A DNA stretch of 64,000 nucleotides from Chloroflexota bacterium. Lineage in GTDB: Bacteria > Chloroflexota > UBA11872 > UBA12225. The notes under the pieces are model-generated. The model saw nothing but the letters and a program-made list of their open reading frames with translations, made no database searches and had not been told where the DNA came from. The position numbers were made by a program, and so were the translations under genes. Of the stretch, positions 50,355 through 59,588 are shown in pieces; within the stretch, counting starts at the first letter, position 1; every line of letters begins with the position of its first letter. The stretch covers positions 405,931 to 469,930 of the forward strand of contig JAUJOR010000002.1 in NCBI GenBank assembly GCA_030447525.1, written 5' to 3'.

Positions 50355-51368
50355 TCACGCCTCCTGGACGGTGGGGGCGGCCCCGGACAACGGGCCGGCC
50401 GGCTCCTTGCGACACAGGAACGTGACCCAGTCGCCCTGCTGCAGGCGACGCTCAGTTGTGAAGCCCTGTGCCGCCAGGGGAACGGCTGCCTCGGCCTCAC
50501 GCTCGGCGATGATCCCGCTGGCGATCAGCCAGGCCCCCGGACGAAGGGCCCTTTCCAACGCGGGGGCGCGCTCGGCGATCACCCGGGCAACGATGTTGGC
50601 GAAGGCCCCATCAAAGGCGGCCACGAGGTCGAGGCCCGGTACGGTGACCACACCGTTGATCGGCTCCCCGAGCGTGGCGCGCCGGACGCTGACGACGTCT
50701 GCTAGGCCGTTCTGCGCCGCGTTCTCCGTGGCCGCGGCCACGGCCACCTCGTCCACGTCCAGGGCCAGCACGCTCCCGGCGCCGAGCCGGGCGGCCGCCA
50801 GGGACAAGATGCCGGAGCCGGTGCCGAGGTCGAGCACGTCCTGCCCGGCCAGCCGGCCGGCCCCCCCTCCGGCCGGACCCAGGGTCTCGAGGCACTCCAG
50901 CACGAGCTGGGTGGTGGGATGCAGTCCGGTGCCGAAGGCCATGCCGGGGTCGAGGTCGAGGACGAGATCGCCCGCGCCGGGGACGAACGCTTGCCAGCGG
51001 GGCTTAATCACCCAGCGCCGGCCGATGCGCTGCACGGAGTAGTGTTGCTTCCAGGCGTTCGCCCAGTCTTCCTCGCCGATCCAGCGGAAGGTCAGGTCGC
51101 CCATGGGGGCGAGATCGAAGGCCCGCAGGAGACCTACCGAGTTCTCGATCTCCCGGCGCCGGGGCACCAGGTCCTGACCTTCCGGCAGGTAGGTGCGCAA
51201 CATGGCGAAGGCCCCAGGAGTGGGCAGGACCTCGTCCACATCTGGCCCCGGGCGCAGCTCCGGCTCGATGACCACGCCCCCCTGCCCCGCCCGTTCGAAC
51301 AGGGCACTCAGGGCCTCGGCGGCCTCAGCCGTGGCGCGGATGGAGACCTCCAGCCAGCGATCAGGCAT
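50355..51368 (-). CDS. prmA: ribosomal protein L11 methyltransferase
   Basis: 337 aa class I SAM-dependent methyltransferase that trimethylates L11. ATG 51368 (PDRWLEVSI) overlaps the dnaJ stop by 8 bases. Motifs: the linker WANAWKQHYSVQRIG, FGTGLHPTTQLVLE, SAM loop VLDLGTGSGILSLAAARLGA, LALDVDEVAV and NIVARVIAE (catalytic-site Asn). It follows dnaJ as in Bacillus, where prmA and rsmE are part of the dnaK region. Confidence 0.95.
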   Translation of the reverse strand: MPDRWLEVSIRATAEAAEALSALFERAGQGGVVIEPELRPGPDVDEVLPTPGAFAMLRTYLPEGQDLVPRRREIENSVGLLRAFDLAPMGDLTFRWIGEEDWANAWKQHYSVQRIGRRWVIKPRWQAFVPGAGDLVLDLDPGMAFGTGLHPTTQLVLECLETLGPAGGGAGRLAGQDVLDLGTGSGILSLAAARLGAGSVLALDVDEVAVAAATENAAQNGLADVVSVRRATLGEPINGVVTVPGLDLVAAFDGAFANIVARVIAERAPALERALRPGAWLIASGIIAEREAEAAVPLAAQGFTTERRLQQGDWVTFLCRKEPAGPLSGAAPTVQEA

Positions 51369-52575
51369 CTTCCTCGTCCAGGCCCAGGGCACCCTTGACC
51401 TTCTCTAGCAGCCCCTTGTCCTTCTTACGCCCTCGCCGGGCCGGGCGCCCGTTCGTCCGGCCGCTGGAGCGATCTCCGCCGGGGGCGGCACCCGCCGCCT
51501 CCGGCTCCGCCTCATCGTCCTCCCGGCCGTTGAACGACTCCGCCAGGACGCTGAAGAGCTCTCGCTGGCGGGCCGTGAGGGCCGTAGGTACCTGAACGTT
51601 GGCCACGACGCGGAAGTCACCGCGGCCGGCCCGCTGCAAGCGGGGTACCCCCTTGTCACGGATGCGGAACACCCGCCCGTGCTGCGTCCCTGGGGGCACC
51701 GTCAGCACCTCGTCGCCTTCGAGCGTGGGGACACGGCGTTCGGTGCCCAGGGCAGCCTCGGCGACGTTGAGGGGCAGCTCGTAGATGAGGTCGAAACCGT
51801 CGCGGCGCAGCACCGGATGGGGCTGGACGTGAAACTGGACGTAGAGGTTGCCGCTGGGACCGTTCTTGTCGCCGCCCTCACCCTGGCCGGCGACTCGCAT
51901 CTCGGTGCCATTGTCCACGCCGGGCGGGACGGGGAGCGTGATCTTGCGCTGCCGTTTCAACCGCCCGCGCCCGCCACACTCCGGGCACTTGGACTGCACG
52001 ATCGTCCCTTCCCCACGGCAGCGATCGCAGGTGGCGACGTTGACAAACTGGCCGAAGATGGACTGCTGGATGCGCCGCACCTCCCCGGTCCCGCCGCACT
52101 GCACGCAGGTGATAGGGGGCTTGCCGGGCTCGGCGCCGGAGCCGCCGCAGATGAGGCAGCTCTCCCAGCGCGCCAGCTCGATCTCCTTTTCAACGCCGAA
52201 CACGGCCTCCTGAAAGGTCAGATCGACGCGTATGCGCAGGTCGGCGCCGCGCTGTGGCCCGCGCCTGGTGGCCGTCCCGCCCCCGAAAAAGCTCTCGAAG
52301 AGATCGCCGATGTCTCCGAAGGGGAAGCCCTCCGCACCCGCCGGGCCGCCGCTGGGCCCGGCGTGGCCAAAGCGGTCGTACATCTGGCGGCGTTGGGCGT
52401 CACCCAGCACCTCGTAGGCCTCGGTGATCTCTTTGAAGCGCGTCTCGGCCCCCGGCTCCTTGTTGACGTCCGGGTGGTACTTGCGGGCCAGCTGCCGGTA
52501 GGCCCGCTTGATCTCGTCTTCTGGGGCGCCGCGCGAGACGCCCAGCAGCTCGTAATAGTCGCGTTTCTCGGCCAT
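51361..52575 (-). CDS. dnaJ: chaperone DnaJ
   Basis: 404 aa co-chaperone stimulating DnaK ATPase. J domain 1-70 with HPD in ARKYHPDVNK; Gly/Phe-rich region; four zinc-finger repeats CLICGGSG, CVQCGGTG, CDRCRGEG, CPECGGRG, all cysteines intact; C-terminal substrate-binding domain; then a basic Arg/Gly tail (RSSGRTNGRPARRGRKKDKG) longer than usual. The ATG at 52575 has a weak ribosome site. Operon hrcA-grpE-dnaK-dnaJ-prmA-rsmE. Confidence 0.97.
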   Translation of the reverse strand: MAEKRDYYELLGVSRGAPEDEIKRAYRQLARKYHPDVNKEPGAETRFKEITEAYEVLGDAQRRQMYDRFGHAGPSGGPAGAEGFPFGDIGDLFESFFGGGTATRRGPQRGADLRIRVDLTFQEAVFGVEKEIELARWESCLICGGSGAEPGKPPITCVQCGGTGEVRRIQQSIFGQFVNVATCDRCRGEGTIVQSKCPECGGRGRLKRQRKITLPVPPGVDNGTEMRVAGQGEGGDKNGPSGNLYVQFHVQPHPVLRRDGFDLIYELPLNVAEAALGTERRVPTLEGDEVLTVPPGTQHGRVFRIRDKGVPRLQRAGRGDFRVVANVQVPTALTARQRELFSVLAESFNGREDDEAEPEAAGAAPGGDRSSGRTNGRPARRGRKKDKGLLEKVKGALGLDEEDA

Positions 52576-52632
52576 CAATACAGTCCAGTGGATCTAGGGA
52601 GCGTCACCCGCCCGGCGGTTCCAGGACCGAAG

Positions 52633-52677
52633 GGCTCAAGCAGTGCACCACTCCTTGAGCTTGTCGGCCCTTGAGCC
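52633..52677 (-). promoter_or_regulatory. dnaK-dnaJ intergenic hairpins
   Basis: GGCTCAAG (52633-52640) can pair with CTTGAGCC (52670-52677) or, with one base less, with CTTGAGC (52654-52660), giving two competing hairpins in the 112-base spacer. Possible mRNA processing or decay barrier that sets DnaK above DnaJ. Confidence 0.4.
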
Positions 52678-52687
52678 GAAGGGCGGC

Positions 52688-54556
52688 TCAGGTGCCGACG
52701 GGTGCTTCTTCCGGCGCTTCCGGTGGAGGACTGCCGTTCGGCACCTCGGCGGCGCCCTTCTCCACCATACCCGGATTGAGGTCGAGCAAGGCGGCGCGCA
52801 GCTCCAGGGCGGCGCCGCGGATCTGCGTCGTGTCGCCTCCCTCCATCACGGCACGCACGGCGCCGATCCTCGCTTCCAGGTCGCCCCGGAACTCCTCCGG
52901 CAGGCTCTCGCCGGCCTGCACCAGGAATCGCTCAGCCTGGTACACGAGGCCGTCGGCCAGGTTGCGGGCATCGACTCGCTCGCGCCGGCTGGCGTCCTCC
53001 GCGGCATGATGCTCGGCATCCGCCACCATGCGGGCGATCTCCTCCGGCGAGAGACGGCTGGCGCCGGCGACCTTGACGCGCTGCTCAAGTCCGGAGTTGC
53101 GTTCCCGCGCCGAGACTTGCAGGATGCCGTTGGCGTCGATGTCAAAGGTGACGTCGATGAGGGGCACGCCGCGGGGGGCGGGGGGGATGCCGTCTAGCTC
53201 GAAGCGGGCGAGCTGCTGATTGCGCTCCGCTAGCTCCCGCTCGCCCTGGTACACCTGGATCTCCACCCGGCGCTGCTGGTCGGCCGCCGTGCTGTAGGTC
53301 TGGGTGCGAGAGGTCGGGATGGTGGTGTTGCGGTCGATCAGGCGGTGGAACACCCCGCCGAGGGTGCGGATGCCCAGCGAAAGGGGCGTCACGTCGAGGA
53401 GGAGCAGGTCGGTCACTTCCCCGGAAAGGACGCCGGCCTGCACGGCCGCTCCCAATGCCACTACCTCGTCCGGGTTGACTCCCTTGTGCGGCTCGCGGCC
53501 AAAGATGCGTTTCACCACCCCCTGCACCGCCGGCATGCGAGTCTGGCCCCCAACGACCACGATGTCGTCGATCTGCTCGGCGACCAGATGGGCGTCGGCC
53601 AGGGCCTGCCGGCAGGGCTCGATGGTGCGCTCGATCAGGTCGCCCACCAGCTGCTCCAGCTTGGCCCGGCTGAGCACCACGTTCAGGTGCATCGGTCCCC
53701 GCTCGTCGGCAGTGATGAAGGGGAGATTGATCTCCGTCTCAAGTGCGCTGGAGAGCTCGATCTTCGCCCGCTCGGACGCCTCTTTGAGGCGCTGCAAGGC
53801 CATGCGATCGGCCCGTAGATCGACCTTGTGCGCGGCCGCGAAGCCATCGGCGAGCCACTCCATAATCCGAGCGTCGAAGTCGTCCCCGCCGAGATGAGTC
53901 TCGCCGTTGGTCGCTCGCACTTCGTAGACGCCGTCGCCGATCTCCAGGATAGAGATATCGAACGTTCCGCCCCCCAGGTCGTACACGGCCACGCGCCGCT
54001 CCCCCTGCTTGTCCAAGCCATAGGCCAAAGCGGAGGCAGTGGGCTCGTTGATGATGCGACGCACCTCCAGCCCGGCGATCTGCCCGGCGTCCTTGGTCGC
54101 CTGGCGCTGGCTGTCGGAGAAGTAGGCCGGGACGGTGATCACGGCCGCCGTCACCGGCTCGCCTAGATACGCCTCGGCGTCGGCCTTGAGCTTCTGGAGG
54201 ATCATGGCTGAGATCTCGGGCGGGGCGTAGTCGTTGCCCCCCAGCAAGACCCGAACATCCCCATTCGGCGCCCCCGTCAGGCGGTAGGGGATGAACTTGC
54301 TGTCCCGTTCCACCTCTGGATCGTCCAGGCGCCGGCCCATGAAACGCTTTATAGAGAACACCGTCTGCTCAGGGTTAGTGATGGCCTGGCGTTTGGCGAT
54401 CGAGCCCACCAATCGCTCACCGCTGCGCGAGACGGCGACGACCGAGGGCGTCGTGCGCGCCCCTTCGGAGTTGGGGATGACCACCGGCGCCCCGCCCTCA
54501 AGCACGGCGATGCAAGAGTTCGTCGTCCCCAGGTCAATACCGATCACCTTGGCCAT
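52688..54556 (-). CDS. dnaK: chaperone DnaK (Hsp70)
   Basis: 622 aa. ATPase domain: [57 protein letters not shown] and [12 protein letters not shown]; linker [14 protein letters not shown]; substrate-binding domain and helical lid; the C-terminus ends [11 protein letters not shown] instead of the EEVD-like end of some homologues. Fully canonical. The 179-base spacer upstream shows no CIRCE box, so control is probably from the hrcA promoter, with grpE and hrcA upstream. Confidence 0.98.
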   Translation of the reverse strand: MAKVIGIDLGTTNSCIAVLEGGAPVVIPNSEGARTTPSVVAVSRSGERLVGSIAKRQAITNPEQTVFSIKRFMGRRLDDPEVERDSKFIPYRLTGAPNGDVRVLLGGNDYAPPEISAMILQKLKADAEAYLGEPVTAAVITVPAYFSDSQRQATKDAGQIAGLEVRRIINEPTASALAYGLDKQGERRVAVYDLGGGTFDISILEIGDGVYEVRATNGETHLGGDDFDARIMEWLADGFAAAHKVDLRADRMALQRLKEASERAKIELSSALETEINLPFITADERGPMHLNVVLSRAKLEQLVGDLIERTIEPCRQALADAHLVAEQIDDIVVVGGQTRMPAVQGVVKRIFGREPHKGVNPDEVVALGAAVQAGVLSGEVTDLLLLDVTPLSLGIRTLGGVFHRLIDRNTTIPTSRTQTYSTAADQQRRVEIQVYQGERELAERNQQLARFELDGIPPAPRGVPLIDVTFDIDANGILQVSARERNSGLEQRVKVAGASRLSPEEIARMVADAEHHAAEDASRRERVDARNLADGLVYQAERFLVQAGESLPEEFRGDLEARIGAVRAVMEGGDTTQIRGAALELRAALLDLNPGMVEKGAAEVPNGSPPPEAPEEAPVGT

Positions 54557-54735
54557 GGCAGTCCAGTCTCAGGTCTCACACCCAACGTTGACGTGTCCCT
54601 CACTACAAGACCCGGGCCACTGCCGGAAGTGCTGACCGCCAAACGCCGAGTCAGGTCTACTCACCGGCAGGACCTGCGCCGTCCCATCGGCCCGCAGGAA
54701 CAGTGGCCCACCTGGCACCGCGTACCTCCTGCCAC

Positions 54736-55419
54736 TTAGCCGGTCGCCGCCGGCGCGGCGTCCGCAGCGGCGTCCCTGGCCCCTGGGGCCTGATCAGCCT
54801 GTTGGTCCGCCTCGGGGACAGAGACGTGAGACCCCGCGCCCTCGGTCTCGGCGGTTGTCGGCTTGGGACCTACCTTGACCAGGGTAGGACGCAGGACGCG
54901 CTCGTGGAGCTTGTAGCCTGCTTGCAGCACGGCGACCACATGAGGCCTGCCGTCACCGCTCTCATGCTCGATCGCCTCGTGCAAGGCCGGATCAAACGGC
55001 TGGTCCGCAGCCTCGATCTCCACCAGCCCGATCCGCTCCAGCGTGCCCCGTAGCTGGGAGTGGATCATGGCCACCCCGGACAGCCAGGTCAAGCGGCGGA
55101 ACTGCCCCGGCAGCGTGCTCCAGGCGCGGTCGAAGCTATCCAGCACCGGCAGTAACGACGATATCAGAGATGCGGTGGCGAATTTCTCCAGCTCCTCGCG
55201 CTCGAACTGCGCCCGGCGCCGATAGTTAGCCAGGTCTGCCTGGGCCCGCTGCCAGCGATCGAGATTCTCCTGCGCCCGCGTCTCGGCGGCCCGCAGCTCC
55301 TGACGGAGCTCGTCCAGCTGGCGCTCCAGCTCCCGTGCCTCAGCGCTCCCGCCGCCGGCCGGCGCCCCACTCGCGGATGCGCCCCCTTCAGCCCTGGTGG
55401 TCTCAGCTTCAGCCGTCAT
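54736..55419 (-). CDS. grpE: nucleotide exchange factor GrpE
   Basis: 227 aa, DnaK exchange factor. Long coiled coil (about 27-75; ELERQLDELRQELRAAETRA, RWQRAQADLANYRRRA), then the beta-sheet domain with PFDPALHEAIEHE and VVAVLQAGYKLHERVLRPTLVKV. Acidic/alanine-rich tails at both ends. ATG 55419 overlaps the end of hrcA by 11 bases, so the two are co-translated. Confidence 0.96.
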   Translation of the reverse strand: MTAEAETTRAEGGASASGAPAGGGSAEARELERQLDELRQELRAAETRAQENLDRWQRAQADLANYRRRAQFEREELEKFATASLISSLLPVLDSFDRAWSTLPGQFRRLTWLSGVAMIHSQLRGTLERIGLVEIEAADQPFDPALHEAIEHESGDGRPHVVAVLQAGYKLHERVLRPTLVKVGPKPTTAETEGAGSHVSVPEADQQADQAPGARDAAADAAPAATG

Positions 55420-56575
55420 TTGTCTCCTCCCTGCGCTTACGGCCGGGGGGGCCCATGGTCGAGGGCGTCCGCATGCCCACACCTCCTGCCAGGTTGGCGC
55501 CAGCCTTCTCGGCGCCGCCTCCGCCCCCCGGTACGACCTCCCTGGGTCGGCCAACCCTTCCAAAGTCGTCAAGTAGCTCAGTCATGATGCGGGCGATGTA
55601 GCGTACCGATGGGACGGCAACGCCGTAAGGCAGGCGCAGCGGGCCCAGTACGCCCACTACCCCGGTCACCTCGTTGGCGTCGCCATAGCGCGCCAGGACG
55701 ACGGCGCACTCCTTCATCCAGTCCCACCGATTCTCGCTGCCGATCAAGATCTGGATGCCATCGTTCGCCGGCACCCCGGGCAGGAGCTCACGCAGCACCT
55801 GGGGGCGCTCCAGCACCTCTACGATTGCCCGCGCCCGCTCCACGGTGGCGAACTCCGGCTGGTCGAGTAGCTCCACCAGGCCGTCGTGGTAGACGGTCAC
55901 GGTCTCACGCGCGTCGATCTCGGCCATCAGCTCCAGCAGAGAGTCCACCAGGAATCGCTCGGCGCCTGTCAAACGCTCGTTCTCGACGGCCGCCTTGGCC
56001 CCTCGCCGGCTCTGGCCATGGAGCAACAGATTGAACCGCTGCGACGCCGCCGAGAGCGTTTCTTGATTCGTACCGTCGGGGAGGGTGACCAGTTGCTGCT
56101 TGACGCTCCCTTCCTGCAGGACGAGCACCAGGAGGCCCAGGCGCTCCTGCATCTGGAGCATCTCGAAGTGCTTGATACGGCAGGCCGCCATCTGTGGGGC
56201 GCTGACGATGGCCGCCGCCCGGACGACCCGCGCCAGCACGGTTACGCCCAGCTGCAGCCACTCCTCGCGCATCAGCGCCACCTGGTGGAACTGATGCCGG
56301 ATAGTCAGCTGCTCTGAGCGCGGCAGGCGCTCCTCCTGCATCAAGCGCTGTACGAAGTAACGGTAGCCCTGCTCTGATGGGATGCGCCCGGCAGACGTGT
56401 GGGGCTGGTAGATGTAGCCCTCCGCCTCCAGCTCGGCCATCTCGTTACGGATCGTCGCCGACGAGACGGCCATGCCGTACTCCCGCTGCAACGTGTCCGA
56501 CGCCACCGGACGGGCGTTGCGCGTGTACTCCTGGACGACCGCTTTGAGGATCTGTTCCTTGCGTTCCGACAGCAC
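55409..56575 (-). CDS. hrcA: heat-inducible transcription repressor HrcA
   Basis: 388 aa repressor that binds CIRCE. N-terminal winged helix (SERKEQILKAVVQEYTRNAR, MAVSSATIRNEMAELEAEGY, QPHTSAGRIPSEQGYRYFV), a GAF-like middle and the conserved C-terminus GVLGPLRLPYGVAVPSVRYI. About 40 Gly/Pro/Arg-rich residues are appended. GTG 56575 has GGAGG upstream. First gene of the heat-shock operon and autoregulated through the CIRCE at 56601-56627. Confidence 0.97.
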   Translation of the reverse strand: MLSERKEQILKAVVQEYTRNARPVASDTLQREYGMAVSSATIRNEMAELEAEGYIYQPHTSAGRIPSEQGYRYFVQRLMQEERLPRSEQLTIRHQFHQVALMREEWLQLGVTVLARVVRAAAIVSAPQMAACRIKHFEMLQMQERLGLLVLVLQEGSVKQQLVTLPDGTNQETLSAASQRFNLLLHGQSRRGAKAAVENERLTGAERFLVDSLLELMAEIDARETVTVYHDGLVELLDQPEFATVERARAIVEVLERPQVLRELLPGVPANDGIQILIGSENRWDWMKECAVVLARYGDANEVTGVVGVLGPLRLPYGVAVPSVRYIARIMTELLDDFGRVGRPREVVPGGGGGAEKAGANLAGGVGMRTPSTMGPPGRKRREETNDG

Positions 56576-56600
56576 GCCCCGTCTGGCCTCCCACCACCCA

Positions 56601-56627
56601 TTAGCACTCCCCGTACCTGAGTGCTAA
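56601..56627 (-). promoter_or_regulatory. CIRCE operator (HrcA box)
   Basis: TTAGCACTC (56601-56609), nine bases, GAGTGCTAA (56619-56627): a perfect CIRCE element, 25 bases before the hrcA start. On the minus strand TATTCT, about 10 bases further upstream, could be the -10 box, so HrcA would block initiation or early elongation. It is the only CIRCE I see in the window. Confidence 0.97.
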
Positions 56628-56648
56628 GCCAGAGTCAGAATACCAGAC

Positions 56649-58136
56649 TCAGTAGGCATTCCGATCTCGGGGGAGTTGCAGGGCGGTACGGATGATGATC
56701 TTGATGTCCAGCCACAGCGACCAGTTGTCAACGTAGTACAGGTCGTACTTCGTCCGCTCTTCGATGGGGACGTCCCCGCGCAGGCCGTTGACCTGCGCCC
56801 AGCCGGTGATGCCGGCCTTTTCTCGTAGGCGCTTGAGGTAGTCCGGCACCGTTTCGCTGAACTGGGCGACGAACATCGGGCGCTCGGCTCGGGGGCCGAC
56901 GACGCTCATGTCGCCGATCAGGACATTGATGAAGTTTGGCCACTCGTCCAGGGAGAAGCGGCGCAGCCAGCGCCCCACGCGCGTGCGCCGGGGGTCGTCT
57001 TGCACCGTCCAAAAGCGCCCGCTGCGGGCCTCGGCGTCCTGCACCATGGAGCGGAACTTGATCATATGGAAGCGCTTGCCGTCTTGCCCCACCCGTTCCT
57101 GCACGTGGAACACGGGCCCGGGGGAGTCCAGCCTGACCAGCAGGGCGATCAAGAGCATCATCGGCGATGACACGGTCAACACCGCCAAGGAGAAGATGAT
57201 GTCGAACCAGCGCTTCAGGGTGCGCTGCCAGGCCTGCAGCTCAGTGGCACGGATCCCTACCAGGGTCAGTCCCTGGAAGTTCGTCACCGAGGCCTCGCTG
57301 ACCAGCATCTGGAAGATGTCCGGGAAGATGCGGATGGTGACCGGTTGCCCCTCGCAGCGGTTGACGATTCCGAGCAGCTCCTGGTTGGACAGGCTAGGGT
57401 CGGCCAGGACGAGCTCGTCTGGGCGCAGCCGGGCGAGGGCGGCGTCGAAGTCCTGGAGCCGTCCCACCACCGGCGCCCCGGCCATCGGATGGCTGCCCGC
57501 GGGTAGGTCTTCATCCAGGAACCCGATCACCCGATAGCCCAGCTGGGGCGTCTGCTGGAAGTGGCGCGCCACGCGCAGGCCAGCCGCCCCCGCCCCCACG
57601 ACGAGGGCCGTGCGCACGGCGATGCCCCGCCGGGCCAGCCGGTCGCGCCAGATAATCCACGCCAGGCGCCCGGCCCCGGCTACAGCGGTGCAGGCCACCC
57701 AGAGGTAGCCCAGCAGCAGGCGGGAGTAGTCCGGCCAGCCCCGCACGACAAAGGAGCTGACCGCCACCGTAGCCACCAATCCGACCAGCACCGCCGTCAG
57801 CAGGCGCAACAGCTGGTCGACGAACCCCATCAAGTGGCGGGGCTGGTACAGGCCGTAGGCCGCGAAGGCAAGCAGCAAGATCGGGGTGGCCACGGCCAGG
57901 AAGCCACCGTAGGCTCGGGCGCTGTGGATCTCCTGCGCCGGAGGGAACTGCACCACGAAGCGCAGGAGGTAGGCCAGCGCGAACCCGGTGGCCACGGCCA
58001 GGGCGTCGGAGATCACCAGGCAGCCTGGGGAAAGGGTAAGTCGCTGCCACCACGGCAGCGGCCCCCCGGGCGCCCCCACGGCGCATCCAACGCCTCGAGG
58101 CTCGCTGGGCTCGGCGGCGCTTACGGTCGGCTGCAT
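56649..58136 (-). CDS. polyprenyl glycosylphosphotransferase (exopolysaccharide initiation)
   Basis: 495 aa. Five N-terminal membrane spans, a CoA/NAD-binding-like middle part (TALVVGAGAAGLRVARH), another span near 325 and the cytoplasmic sugar transferase domain with SPGPVFHVQERVGQDGK, FHMIKFRSMVQDAE, LRRFSLDEWPNFINVLIGDMSVVGPR and KAGITGWAQVNG. It moves a hexose 1-phosphate from UDP-sugar to undecaprenyl phosphate, the first step of repeat-unit synthesis, consistent with the glycosyltransferases and ligase-like protein that follow. Upstream hrcA promoter is separate. Confidence 0.94.
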   Translation of the reverse strand: MQPTVSAAEPSEPRGVGCAVGAPGGPLPWWQRLTLSPGCLVISDALAVATGFALAYLLRFVVQFPPAQEIHSARAYGGFLAVATPILLLAFAAYGLYQPRHLMGFVDQLLRLLTAVLVGLVATVAVSSFVVRGWPDYSRLLLGYLWVACTAVAGAGRLAWIIWRDRLARRGIAVRTALVVGAGAAGLRVARHFQQTPQLGYRVIGFLDEDLPAGSHPMAGAPVVGRLQDFDAALARLRPDELVLADPSLSNQELLGIVNRCEGQPVTIRIFPDIFQMLVSEASVTNFQGLTLVGIRATELQAWQRTLKRWFDIIFSLAVLTVSSPMMLLIALLVRLDSPGPVFHVQERVGQDGKRFHMIKFRSMVQDAEARSGRFWTVQDDPRRTRVGRWLRRFSLDEWPNFINVLIGDMSVVGPRAERPMFVAQFSETVPDYLKRLREKAGITGWAQVNGLRGDVPIEERTKYDLYYVDNWSLWLDIKIIIRTALQLPRDRNAY

Positions 58137-58628
58137 CGTATCCGCTGCTGCATGGATGGCGAGACGTGCCGTTCCCGGGCTGAAGCTGTGGCCGCCAGGA
58201 GGAACCGATGCAGCGATCTGTAGGTCTTGGGGTTCACGTCTGACGTCTCGGCTCTGGCGACTGGGTGTCGATCCTCCGGCTGGCCGTCCTTAACGCGTGA
58301 CTGCCGGCCCAGGTCGGTGCTGGCTGGCGACGGCCGCCCGGCCAAGGCCGCAGCAACCCAGCGCCGGCACCGGCGTTGTGAGACGTGCACCCTGGCCCCA
58401 CATGGCCTAGCCGCTCCTTCCCCATTCTGGCCCTTCACCGGCCATGGTAGCGGCTGCGGCGCCCGGGGCAGGATTCGTGCCTCTCGGATGCCCCGGGGCC
58501 TGGCGTCGATGCACGCCGCACCGCGGCGTCCGCCGGCCACCCTCAGCATGTTTTCTTCAACGCCACCGCCTGGGCCTGAGTGCCGAGGCGCCCGCGCCCA
58601 GGCGCCCGCGCCCCGGCATAAGACTTCT
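58137..58628. other. 492-base spacer in the exopolysaccharide cluster
   Basis: No supported gene. Minus-strand frames are open but without family character. It contains a short GC-rich direct repeat around 58585-58615 (GAGGCGCCCGCGCCC-like units twice). It is large for this cluster and probably holds the promoter of the transferase gene downstream, but I cannot point to one. Confidence 0.4.
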
Positions 58629-59588
58629 CTACGAGACGCGCCGACGGGCGGGTGGGCGGAGACGATCCAGCGCCACGGAGAGGAAGCCGAAGACGACGAT
58701 CCCGGCGGTGACCAAGCCGTTCTTTGCCGCGGACGATCGCCTGGCGTAGTGCTTCTGGTAGAAGAGGTGCATCGCCCGGAAAAACTCGTAGGTGCAGCGT
58801 AAGGAGCGGCGCTTGCTGCTCTGGCCTTTGAGGTGCAGCACCTGCACCGCCGGGTGGTACCGCGTCCGCCAGCCACAGTCTCGACTGCGCCAGCACAGGT
58901 CGAGGTCCTCGCCGTACATCCAGAACGTCTCGTCCAGGAGCCCGATCTTCTCCAAGACGTCACGACGCAGGAGCATGTAGGCGCCGGTCACGGCGTCTAC
59001 ATCGTAGGGGACGTCTGGGTCCCTGTAGGTCAGGTTGTACTCCCCGAACAGCGGGATGTGAGGGAACAGCCGCGGCAGGCGCAGGAAATGAAACAAGGCG
59101 TTACGGGGCGTGGGGAAGGAGCGACGGCAGGCGAGATCGAGCCCGCCGTCGGCACGCACGAGCTTGGGCCCCAGGATGCCAACCGAGCGATCCTCCTCCA
59201 GAGCGGCCACGGTGGCGGCCAGGGCGTCGGGGGGCACCTCCGTGTCCGGGTTGAGGAGCAGGCAGTAAAGGCCGCGCGTGCGCCGCAGCCCGAGGTTGTT
59301 CGCGGCCGCGAAGCCGGGGTTGTGCGGAGCGTGCAACACCGTAGCCTGGGGAAAGGCCCGCCGCACCATCGCCGCGCTCCCATCCGTCCCCGTGTCCACA
59401 ACGCAGACCTCAACGCCAAAAGGGGTCTCGCTGGCGAACACCGAGTTCAGGCAGCGCTCCAGCAAGGGCCGCACGTTGTAGGTCACGACGACCACCGATA
59501 GGAGGGGCGTAGTGGGAGCCCCGGCTGATCCATCCGCCGCCCCGTCGAGGGCGCTCGTCTCCTTCGCCGGGAGCTGCTCGAGGGTCAT
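58629..59588 (-). CDS. family 2 glycosyltransferase (rhamnosyltransferase-like)
   Basis: 319 aa GT-A enzyme. LLSVVVVTYNVRPLLERCL at the nucleotide site, LLLNPDTEV as the DxD-like motif, TGAYMLLRRDVLEKIGLLDE and MYGEDLDLCWRSRDCG (catalytic ED) are all typical of the WcaA/RfbF-like group with bacterial rhamnosyl or related transferases. A C-terminal hydrophobic helix (NGLVTAGIVVFGFLSVALD) may anchor it to the membrane. ATG 59588 overlaps the preceding gene stop by 4 bases. Confidence 0.9.
   Translation of the reverse strand: MTLEQLPAKETSALDGAADGSAGAPTTPLLSVVVVTYNVRPLLERCLNSVFASETPFGVEVCVVDTGTDGSAAMVRRAFPQATVLHAPHNPGFAAANNLGLRRTRGLYCLLLNPDTEVPPDALAATVAALEEDRSVGILGPKLVRADGGLDLACRRSFPTPRNALFHFLRLPRLFPHIPLFGEYNLTYRDPDVPYDVDAVTGAYMLLRRDVLEKIGLLDETFWMYGEDLDLCWRSRDCGWRTRYHPAVQVLHLKGQSSKRRSLRCTYEFFRAMHLFYQKHYARRSSAAKNGLVTAGIVVFGFLSVALDRLRPPARRRVS

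Noticed and set aside
52621..52690. Member of the MITE or 88-bp families
   Set aside because: The inverted repeats in the dnaK-dnaJ spacer share neither the ends nor the core of either family.
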